Below, one piece after another: positions 1 to 5,785 of a DNA stretch of 13,498 nt. The DNA is from Phytoactinopolyspora endophytica (lineage in GTDB: Bacteria > Actinomycetota > Actinomycetes > Jiangellales > Jiangellaceae): positions 225,948 through 239,445 of the forward strand of contig NZ_ML142854.1 in assembly GCF_004138495.1 (NCBI RefSeq). Reading direction: 5' to 3'. The first letter of the stretch is position 1; each line of letters begins with the position of its first letter. Both the position numbers and the translations under genes were made by a program. The notes below the pieces were generated by a model. It had not been told where the DNA came from and did no database searches. It saw only the letters and a list, made by a program, of their open reading frames with translations.

Positions 1-1442
1 GCCAATGACAACCCGATGCCCACCGCGTTGAGCAGCATGGAAGCGCCGGTGAGGAAGTCGTCGGCGTCTACGGTCGTGAACATCGCCTGGTAGATGAGCA
101 GCCCAGGCAACAACGGGGTGATGCCGCAGACGGACACGACGAGCGCCGGAGCTCCGAACCGTTCCGCCACCCCGCCGGCCAGCAGACCGACAACGAGCGC
201 CGCTATGAATGATGCTGTCGCTGGGCCGAGCCCGAGGTCTCGGAAGAGCAGGAGCACCCCTGCCGAGACGACACCGGCGGCGGCCGCGACCAGAACCGTG
301 CGGATCGGGCTGTACGACGCGAGGCCCCATGAGCCGGCGATCACGCCCCCGGCGATGAGCTGCACCGCGAACGGGGTGGAGAGTGCCGAATGGTCGGAGA
401 CCGTCAGCGGCACACCGATCCGCTGGCCGATGTCGAGGGCGAAGCCGACGCCGATGACGATCCCCGTGGTGTAAAGGATCACCTCGAATGAGCGAGCGGC
501 GGCCGTGAGCGGGTATCCGGAGATGGCGTCCTCCGCGGCACCGACCAGAGACAGCCCGGCGAGCAGGACGACGATCCCGGCGGCCACCACCAGCGACGGG
601 GTGATGAGATCTTCCCGCCAGCCGAACTCACTGCGTCCCCAGTGCAGGAACAGTGCCACCGCCGTGGCGAAGCCCGCGCCGACCGCCTGCTGGAACATGT
701 AGGGAAGCCCGTGATGCCGCAGCCAGCGCAAGGCGCGGTCGATGATGGTGGTGGTCGCCCCGGCGATCAGCGCCACCAGCCATGACCCGTTGAGGAGCAC
801 CGCGACGCTGGCGGCCATCGCGCCGATTGCCGCCGTCACCACCCAACGCCGGTACGGGTGCGGTGCCGCGACGATGTCGTCGAGGCGCTTGTGCGCCTCC
901 GCCAGGTCGATCTTTCCCTTGCCCGCCGCGTCAACCAGCTCCAGCAGGTCGGCGAGCCGGCTGTAGTCGGCGGTGCGCACGTTGATCACGCGGACCTTGG
1001 TGATGGGATCGTCATCACGGTCGATGGAAGCCGTGATGGAGATGAACGTGATATCGATGTGGCATGCTGTGACGCCGAACCCGGCGGCCAGCCGTAGCAG
1101 CGCGGCCGTCGTGTCGGCGACCGGCGCTCCCGTCGTGATCAATGCCTCGCCCGTGCGGAGGACGAGATCCAGGACGGACCGTTCCACCTCGGCGGTCAGT
1201 CCACTGTACGTACGGGGGAGCGCGAACGGCACTGTGGGTGGCCGGGAGTCAGCGACCACCCGGCGTGCTCGCTCGCGCAAGTGCCCCGGCCGGCGTGCGG
1301 CAGGTCCACCGGTCGCCTTCCGCGTCACATCGGTTGGCTGAGGGGGAGGTGGCGACGCGGATGGCAGCGCGGGGCGCTCTTCGGTGTTGTCGTGTGCAGG
1401 GTCGGGGTCTCCGCCCGTGCTCGGTCGGTTCACGTGGTCCAC
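1..1442 (-). CDS. Threonine/serine exporter family (ThrE-like) membrane protein, C-terminus cut by window edge
   Basis: The minus-strand frame stays open from a stop at 1503-1505 to the left edge. Counted from GTG 1440-1442 it gives 480 residues, close to the roughly 490 of Corynebacterium ThrE, so only the last part is missing. The N-terminal cytoplasmic domain contains HIDIT at residues 128-132, preceded by a helix with LRTGEALITTGAPV. The second half is a series of hydrophobic segments and ends in the family signature GITPLLPGLLIY at about 440-451. ThrE exports threonine and serine by proton antiport; the substrate of this homologue is inferred. The first 50 residues are Pro/Gly/Asp-rich and poorly constrained. 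No GTG candidate (1467-1469, 1440-1442, 1431-1433 or 1326-1328) has a clear ribosome binding site, so the start is uncertain. It lies about 115 bp beyond the flavoprotein gene on the same strand and may have its own promoter. Confidence 0.85.
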   Translation of the reverse strand, partial: MDHVNRPSTGGDPDPAHDNTEERPALPSASPPPPQPTDVTRKATGGPAARRPGHLRERARRVVADSRPPTVPFALPRTYSGLTAEVERSVLDLVLRTGEALITTGAPVADTTAALLRLAAGFGVTACHIDITFISITASIDRDDDPITKVRVINVRTADYSRLADLLELVDAAGKGKIDLAEAHKRLDDIVAAPHPYRRWVVTAAIGAMAASVAVLLNGSWLVALIAGATTTIIDRALRWLRHHGLPYMFQQAVGAGFATAVALFLHWGRSEFGWREDLITPSLVVAAGIVVLLAGLSLVGAAEDAISGYPLTAAARSFEVILYTTGIVIGVGFALDIGQRIGVPLTVSDHSALSTPFAVQLIAGGVIAGSWGLASYSPIRTVLVAAAAGVVSAGVLLLFRDLGLGPATASFIAALVVGLLAGGVAERFGAPALVVSVCGITPLLPGLLIYQAMFTTVDADDFLTGASMLLNAVGIGLSL

Positions 1443-1546
1443 AGTCAGTAACGGTAACCAAAGAAACACCAGTTCAGCTCGCTTTGCGGGGAATGACTGA
1501 TGTCACCCGGAAGAAGTGCTCATCTCGCAGCCGGCGCGCCCCACGG

Positions 1547-1567
1547 GGACGTCACCTCACGACGTCC
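1547..1567 (-). repeat. Perfect 7-bp hairpin over the flavoprotein stop codon
   Basis: GGACGTC at 1547-1553 and GACGTCC at 1561-1567 form a perfect stem with a 7-nt loop. The loop includes the stop codon (1557-1559) of the minus-strand flavoprotein gene. No T-run follows on the minus strand, so it is at best a weak terminator or processing hairpin between that gene and the exporter gene. The rest of 1443-1556 shows no recognisable site. Confidence 0.3.
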
Positions 1568-2978
1568 GTGCGGCCTCCAACGTGAGCCGTTCCGTTCCCA
1601 AGAGATGGTCGCGGACCCACGCCTGCGCGGCCATCTGAACCGCGTCCCACGGTGAGCCCAGCGGCGGCGTATACGAGAGATCGAGCTCGGCCATCGCATC
1701 GACGGTCATGCCATGGAACAGGGCGGTAGCATACGTGTCGACCCGTTTGGCCGTCTCGGTGCCAAGCGGGCCGACCAGCTGCGCACCGAGCAACCGCCCC
1801 GTGCCGGTGTCCCCGGTGACCCGGATCGAGATGGGTTGCGCACCGGGGTAGTAGGCCTTGTGGTCGTCTGGGGTGGCGTGGCTGGTGGCCGGCGTGAAAC
1901 CGGCCCGATGAGCCTCATGGTCGCGTAGCCCGGTGCGTGAGGCCACGAGGTCGAAGACCTTCACGACCTGCGTTCCGAGGCTGCCCGCGAAGCGCGCACG
2001 CCCGCCGAGGGCATTCTCTCCCGCGACGCGCCCCTGCTTGTGGGCGGTGGTGCCCAGTGGCAGGTAGGTGAGGCCCATCAGGCGGTGGTGGGTGGCCACG
2101 CAGTCGCCCGCTGCCCACACATGTGGGAGTCCAGTGGCCATGCTCTCGTCCACGGCCACGGCGTCGCGGGGTCCTGTCTGCGCGCCGGCCGCCGTCAGCA
2201 GATCGGTGTCCGGGCGGACTCCGGCCACGGCTAGAACCAGATCGACGTCCCAGGTCAGCGGTGCGTCGTCCGGTCCGACGCCTTCGACCAGCAGTGAGCT
2301 GTCCCGGCCCGAGCCTCGGCTGATACTGGTCACCGTCGTCCCCGTGTGCACCGAGAGGCCGTGTTTGACGAGCTCTTCGCGGATCAGCGCACCCAACTCG
2401 GCATCGACGGTGGGGAGAACCTCGGGCAGCATCTCGACCTGGGTGACCTGCACGCCTCGTGCGGTCAGGCCTTCGGCCATCTCCAGGCCTATGTAGCCGG
2501 CGCCGATGATCAGTGCGGACTGCGGTCGCCGCCGGTCGAGCGTCTCTGCCAGGTCGAAGGTGTCGCCCATGGAATGCAGAAGGTGCACGCCATCGTCGTG
2601 CCCGAGGCGGTCGAGTCCCGCGATGGGCGGCCGGACCGGAACGGCGCCTGTGCCCACGACCAGCTCGTCATAGTCGAGCCATGACGTCGTGCCGTCTGGT
2701 CCTTGCAGGGCGACACGCTGCCCTGGGACATCGATGGCGGTCGCGCGGGTGTCCAGACGCAGCCGCATTCCGGTGGCTTCCAGCTCCTGGTGCGAACGGT
2801 GAGCCAGGTTGCGCCAGTGCGTGACCTCGCCCGAGATGTAGTAAGGGATGCCGCAGATCGAGAAGTTGGGGTAGGCGTCGGCGACGACCACGGTGACCTC
2901 TGCGGACGGATCCAGCTCGCGTGCGCGAAGCGCTGCGCTAATGCCGGCGTCGCTGCCACCGATGATGACTATGTGCAT
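1557..2978 (-). CDS. CoA-disulfide reductase / NADH oxidase-like FAD-dependent pyridine nucleotide-disulfide oxidoreductase
   Basis: This is a 473-residue class I flavoprotein, a normal length for the CoADR/Nox/NADH peroxidase group. The N-terminal FAD-binding fold begins VIIGGSDAGISAA (4-16). It is followed by NFSICGIPYYISG, whose Cys42 sits where CoADR and Nox enzymes carry their single redox-active cysteine. The NAD(P)H-binding motif is IIGAGYIGLE (157-166), and the second FAD motif is HVWAAGDC (286-293). The C-terminal dimerisation domain carries YYPGA (376-380) and YTPPLGSPWD (436-445), like the tyrosine-containing segments of CoADR. It has one active cysteine rather than a CxxxxC pair, so it is not a thioredoxin or glutathione reductase. 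It probably reduces a low-molecular-weight disulfide, polysulfide or O2 with NAD(P)H in the cytoplasm; the exact substrate is unknown. The ATG at 2976-2978 has a GAGAGG site 8 nt upstream. The gene follows the MIP channel gene after 33 bp and is probably cotranscribed with it. Confidence 0.85.
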   Translation of the reverse strand: MHIVIIGGSDAGISAALRARELDPSAEVTVVVADAYPNFSICGIPYYISGEVTHWRNLAHRSHQELEATGMRLRLDTRATAIDVPGQRVALQGPDGTTSWLDYDELVVGTGAVPVRPPIAGLDRLGHDDGVHLLHSMGDTFDLAETLDRRRPQSALIIGAGYIGLEMAEGLTARGVQVTQVEMLPEVLPTVDAELGALIREELVKHGLSVHTGTTVTSISRGSGRDSSLLVEGVGPDDAPLTWDVDLVLAVAGVRPDTDLLTAAGAQTGPRDAVAVDESMATGLPHVWAAGDCVATHHRLMGLTYLPLGTTAHKQGRVAGENALGGRARFAGSLGTQVVKVFDLVASRTGLRDHEAHRAGFTPATSHATPDDHKAYYPGAQPISIRVTGDTGTGRLLGAQLVGPLGTETAKRVDTYATALFHGMTVDAMAELDLSYTPPLGSPWDAVQMAAQAWVRDHLLGTERLTLEAARTS

Positions 2979-3011
2979 GGGGAAGACCTCTCGTTCTGTG
3001 GCCGGTCCGAG

Positions 3012-3776
3012 TCACATGCGCTCGGACGTGACAGCGGGCTCGGCGGCGGCGTTCTCGTCCGCCTTGCGGGTCGTGCCGGGGTACAGGATGAGGACGGCCG
3101 CGAGGCCGATGGCAGCGCCGAGCAGTTGCATGACGACGAACGCCGGCGCGGAGCCGGGAGCGATCCCGGCGAACGTGTCGGAGAACATCCGTCCGACAGT
3201 GACAGCGGGGTTGGCGAACGATGTGGAGCTGGTGAACCAATAGGCGGCCCCGATGTACGCTCCCACGGCCGGCGCCACCAGCGGCAGCCTTTGCGTACGG
3301 ACCAGCGCGAAGATCACCAAGACAAGGCCTGCCGTCGCGGTGACCTCCCCGACCAGGTGGCCGGCGCTGACGCGGTCGGTGCCAGCGAACTCCGTCGGCG
3401 CGTCGAACATCACGTTGGCCAGCACGGCCCCACCGACGCCGCCGGCGCATTGCGCGACGACATAGGCGGCGGTGTCGGAGAGTGTCGGTCCGGTGCCGGT
3501 CCGCCGGCCGAGGTGCCAGTCGACCAGTGAGACCACTGGATTGAAATGCGCGCCGGAGACCGGACCCAGCACCAGAATCAGCACGGCCAGGCCGAACGCT
3601 GTCGCTGTGCTGTTCTGCAGCAGTTGCAGGCCCACATCGTCCGGGGACAGCCGCTGTGCGGCGATTCCCGAGCCGACCACCACGGCCACGAGCAGGCCAG
3701 CGCCAAGGAACTCCGCGAACAGCCGCCGTCCGAGTGGGGCGGAATCGTTAGATGGGGCCGGCGTCGAATCAGTCAC
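3012..3776 (-). CDS. Aquaporin/MIP family channel, possibly a metalloid-conducting ars-type MIP
   Basis: About 254 residues with six hydrophobic segments (about 22-40, 52-72, 103-124, 143-160, 166-186 and 211-234). The two half-helix boxes are HFNPV (78-81 region) and FANPA (187-191). In most aquaporins an arginine of the selectivity filter directly follows the second NPA; here it is Val192, with Arg196 four residues further on. Such a filter should be wider and less water-specific. Channels of this appearance occur in bacterial arsenic operons, where they pass undissociated arsenite; that role is inferred here. I start the protein at GTG 3774-3776, which has AGGA 8 nt upstream. The frame continues to ATG 3830, but that extension runs through palindromic promoter-like DNA and encodes a polar segment unlike the family. 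It is the first gene of a two-gene unit with the downstream flavoprotein. Confidence 0.85.
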   Translation of the reverse strand: MTDSTPAPSNDSAPLGRRLFAEFLGAGLLVAVVVGSGIAAQRLSPDDVGLQLLQNSTATAFGLAVLILVLGPVSGAHFNPVVSLVDWHLGRRTGTGPTLSDTAAYVVAQCAGGVGGAVLANVMFDAPTEFAGTDRVSAGHLVGEVTATAGLVLVIFALVRTQRLPLVAPAVGAYIGAAYWFTSSTSFANPAVTVGRMFSDTFAGIAPGSAPAFVVMQLLGAAIGLAAVLILYPGTTRKADENAAAEPAVTSERM

Positions 3777-3783
3777 GGGCACG

Positions 3784-3812
3784 ATCCTGTACGACGAATA
3801 TGACTCAGTCAA
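3784..3812 (-). promoter_or_regulatory. Candidate promoter of the MIP channel/flavoprotein unit
   Basis: On the minus strand, TTGACT (3812-3807) matches a -35 box and lies 17 bp from CAGGAT (3789-3784), a poor -10 box that keeps only the conserved A2 and T6. Transcription would begin about at the GTG 3776 start codon, making the mRNA leaderless or nearly so. AGGA inside the same segment could instead serve as a ribosome binding site for an mRNA begun further upstream at a second TTGACT (3823-3818). The two TTGACT copies are 11 bp apart. Confidence 0.4.
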
Positions 3813-3833
3813 CTTTGAGTCAATGAACATTGA
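3801..3833. promoter_or_regulatory. Two abutting palindromes, candidate operator of the channel gene
   Basis: TGACTCA (3801-3807), an 8-bp spacer and TGAGTCA (3816-3822) form a perfect 7-bp inverted repeat. Directly joined to it is TCAATGAACATTGA (3820-3833), a 6+2+6 inverted repeat. The segment is AT-rich compared with its surroundings and covers the putative -35 region of the channel gene. This is the layout expected for a dimeric repressor such as an ArsR/SmtB-family protein, but no regulator gene is present in the window and the binding protein is unknown. Confidence 0.45.
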
Positions 3834-3923
3834 GGAAATATGGGTCAGTGTGGAGCCAGGAAAGACGGAACACGCAGGTCGAGCACGTCCTCACAGGACT
3901 GACCGCTCCTGGGTGAGGAGACG

Positions 3924-3961
3924 TTGACACATGCGCGTCATCTATGCGACGGCGATGTAAC
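3924..3961 (+). promoter_or_regulatory. Possible GlnR-type nitrogen control site upstream of narK
   Basis: Four pentamers in 11-bp phase, TTGAC (3924), GCGTC (3935), GCGAC (3946) and GTAAC (3957), each separated by 6 bp, resemble the actinobacterial GlnR arrangement GnnAC-n6-GnAAC repeated. The last pair matches fully and the first pair only partly. Its position about 110-150 bp before the narK start suits a site of activation by GlnR. The same stretch includes TTGACA, but I find no matching -10 at normal spacing. Confidence 0.3.
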
Positions 3962-3969
3962 GCCGTGTC

Positions 3970-4011
3970 CCTACCGTCGTGTGGCATCACCCCCACCGGG
4001 GCCACGGTAGG
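3970..4011 (+). repeat. 8-bp inverted repeat in the narK leader
   Basis: CCTACCGT (3970-3977) and ACGGTAGG (4004-4011) are perfect inverted copies 26 bp apart. A second overlapping pair, GTGGC (3981-3985) and GCCAC (4001-4005), could replace the inner part of the stem. It may be a leader hairpin or an operator for a local regulator such as the NnaR-like protein. The remainder of the 3834-4070 gap shows only short chance palindromes. Confidence 0.3.
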
Positions 4012-4070
4012 CACTGTCGCCGCCAGCAGTGGTGTCGGTACCGCTCGACCTTGAAGTAGCGGAGGCGACG

Positions 4071-5510
4071 ATGGCGCAAACTCTCGTACGTGAACAGGTG
4101 ACCGCGCCTTCGGCGCGGGGCCGTGGCTGGATCGACCACTGGGACCCGGAAGACGAGGAGTTCTGGGAGCGCACCGGGAAGAAGGTGGCCCGCCGGAACT
4201 TGATCTTCTCGATCTTCGGCGAGAACGTGGCCTTCTCGGTCTGGTCTCTGTGGAGCATCTCCTCGGCCCTGCTCGTCGCGCACTACGGCTTCGGCTTCAG
4301 CGCCGCCCAGATGTTCTTCCTGGTGGCGGTGCCGAACTGTGTAGGCGCGATCCTGCGGGTGCCGTATACGTTCGCCGTGCCCAAATTCGGTGGACGGAAC
4401 TGGACGGTGGTCAGCGGCCTGCTGTTGCTGATCCCCACCATCCTGCTGTCGGTGGCCGTCAGCAACCCGTCCACGCCGTACTGGGTGTTCCTGCTCATCG
4501 CCGCCACTGCGGGCGTCGGCGGCGGCAACTTCGCGTCCAGCATGACCAACATCACCTACTTCTATCCCGACCGTAAGAAGGGCTTCGCGCTCGGGATGAA
4601 CGCCGCCGGTGGCAACATCGGCGTCAGCGTCATCCAGCTCGCACTACCGGTGATCGTCGGCGCGGGCGGGATGTTCGGCTTGGTGGCCGCCGCCAGCGGC
4701 GGCGTCGATCTGGCCCGTGCCGGGTATGTCTGGGCCTTGCTCGGGCTGGTGTCGGCTGCGTGCGCGTGGTTCTTCATGAACAACCTGACGGTCTCACTGG
4801 CCGGTTTCAGTGAGCAGATCAAGGTGATCCGGCACAAGCACACCTGGATCATGTCCTGGCTCTACATCGGCACCTTCGGCTCGTTCATCGGCTACGCCTC
4901 GGCGTTCCCGTTGCTCATCGGCCTGCAGTTCCCGGAGGTCAGCATCGCGAACTATGCCTTCCTTGGCGCCTTGATCGGATCGGTCGCGCGGCCGTTCGGT
5001 GGCTGGCTCTCCGACCGGCTCGGAGGTGCACGGGTCACCGTGTGGAACTTCGTCGCCATGGGCGCGGGCACCGTCGCCGTCATCCTCGCGGTGAACGCGG
5101 AGTCGTGGCCGCTCTTCCTCGGCTCGTTCCTGTTCGTCTTTCTCACCACCGGGATCGGCAACGGTTCCACGTACCGCATGATCCCGATGATCTTTCAGAA
5201 GCAGGCTCTGCTCGATGCGGAGACATCCGGCGAGGGGCATGAGGCCGCCCTGGCCAGGGGCCGCACCGAAGCGGCCGCGGTGATCGGCCTGTCGTCAGCT
5301 GTCGGAGCCTTCGGCGGCTTCATCATCACCGCCACCTTCGGGGTTCTCGGGCTGATCTACGACGACGGCGTGCCGGCGGACGCGATCGCCACCGCGTTCG
5401 TCCTCTTCCTCGGCTTCTACGTGACCTGCGTCGTGCTGGCCTGGTGGCACTACATGCGGCGGTCCTTCATGATCCAGCGGGCGCCCAACCTGTCCACGGT
5501 GGACATCTGA
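4071..5510 (+). CDS. narK: NarK-family nitrate/nitrite transporter
   Basis: A 479-residue major facilitator protein with about 12 hydrophobic segments, which imports nitrate and/or exchanges nitrite at the cytoplasmic membrane. The N-terminus has the WIDHWDPEDEEFWERTGKK stretch common in NarK proteins. The two nitrate signature regions are clear: GVGGGNFASSMTNITYFYP starting at residue 148 and GIGNGSTYRMIP at 361-372. Arg96 (AILRVPY) and Arg307 (VARPFGGW) are at the places of the two substrate-binding arginines of E. coli NarK (R89 and R305), by my alignment. GGWLSDRLGG from about residue 310 is the MFS loop motif. I chose ATG 4071 because GGAGG (4061-4065) lies 5 nt upstream; an in-frame GTG at 4029 has no such site. 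It heads the nitrate assimilation cluster, 275 bp before the nitrate reductase, so a partly separate transcript is possible. Confidence 0.95.
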   Translation: MAQTLVREQVTAPSARGRGWIDHWDPEDEEFWERTGKKVARRNLIFSIFGENVAFSVWSLWSISSALLVAHYGFGFSAAQMFFLVAVPNCVGAILRVPYTFAVPKFGGRNWTVVSGLLLLIPTILLSVAVSNPSTPYWVFLLIAATAGVGGGNFASSMTNITYFYPDRKKGFALGMNAAGGNIGVSVIQLALPVIVGAGGMFGLVAAASGGVDLARAGYVWALLGLVSAACAWFFMNNLTVSLAGFSEQIKVIRHKHTWIMSWLYIGTFGSFIGYASAFPLLIGLQFPEVSIANYAFLGALIGSVARPFGGWLSDRLGGARVTVWNFVAMGAGTVAVILAVNAESWPLFLGSFLFVFLTTGIGNGSTYRMIPMIFQKQALLDAETSGEGHEAALARGRTEAAAVIGLSSAVGAFGGFIITATFGVLGLIYDDGVPADAIATAFVLFLGFYVTCVVLAWWHYMRRSFMIQRAPNLSTVDI

Positions 5511-5527
5511 GTGTTGGACCGACCACC

Positions 5528-5592
5528 CGGGAGGGTCGTTCCGGACTGTCGGGAGGGCGGTCCGGATTGTCGGGAGGGTCGTTCCGGACTCC
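5528..5592 (+). repeat. Three tandem 20-22 bp GC-rich repeats between narK and nasA
   Basis: Units begin with CGGGAGGG at 5528, 5550 and 5571 and end in CCGGACT or CCGGATT. Copies 1 and 3 are identical over 20 bp; copy 2 has a 1-bp deletion and a few substitutions. A fourth unit appears to start at 5593 (CGGGAG) but passes straight into the long hairpin. Neither strand encodes a convincing protein here. Function unknown. Confidence 0.7.
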
Positions 5593-5695
5593 CGGGAGCA
5601 GGATCTGGAGGCACTGGGTTGCGTGGGCGGGGTCAGGTCCGGTCGGTCTGGGGCCCGGCTGGGCTTGAGCCTCCAGATCCTGTTCCCGAGAGTCC
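5586..5695 (+). repeat. Long imperfect inverted repeat (27-bp arms, 56-nt loop)
   Basis: The left arm 5586-5612 and right arm 5669-5695 are complementary at 25 of 27 positions. The exceptions are a G-U-compatible pair (5598:5683) and a C/A mismatch (5592:5689). The core is AGGATCTGGAGGC against GCCTCCAGATCCT. No T-tract follows, so it is not a classical intrinsic terminator. In the transcript it could slow or process the narK-nasA message, or it may be a remnant of a small palindromic mobile repeat. The stretch 5696-5776 between it and nasA shows nothing else I can identify. Confidence 0.7.
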
Positions 5696-5785
5696 TGCAC
5701 TCCAGCCCGGGTCGGGCGGCGCCACGCGGGCCGAATACGCGGACATTACGCACGCCATCCGTCTCACCCGAGGGAGATGATCACC

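Noticed and set aside
2703..3530. Plus-strand open frame of 275 codons across the flavoprotein and channel genes
   Set aside because: It is a low-complexity Asp/Gly/Arg-rich translation opposite two well-supported minus-strand genes.
3843..3904. GGTCAGT/ACTGACC inverted repeat and a small GTCCT-CAC-AGGAC hairpin
   Set aside because: These are short and far from both promoters; palindromes of this size are expected by chance in this much GC-rich sequence.
3924..3929. TTGACA as the narK -35 promoter box
   Set aside because: It is a perfect -35 match, but there is no acceptable -10 hexamer at 16-19 bp; it may instead be part of the GlnR-like site.
4029..4070. Upstream GTG start for narK
   Set aside because: There is no ribosome binding site before it, whereas ATG 4071 has GGAGG at 5 nt and matches the usual NarK N-terminus.
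5734..5760. 11-bp-phased AATAC/ATTAC pair as a GlnR box before nasA
   Set aside because: Only the AC bases match, no further half sites fit, and it is too near the start codon for a typical activator site.
5511..5780. Small open frames with repeated peptide patterns in the narK-nasA gap
   Set aside because: The peptide repetition is only the read-out of the DNA tandem repeat; there is no start context and the frames run through a palindrome.
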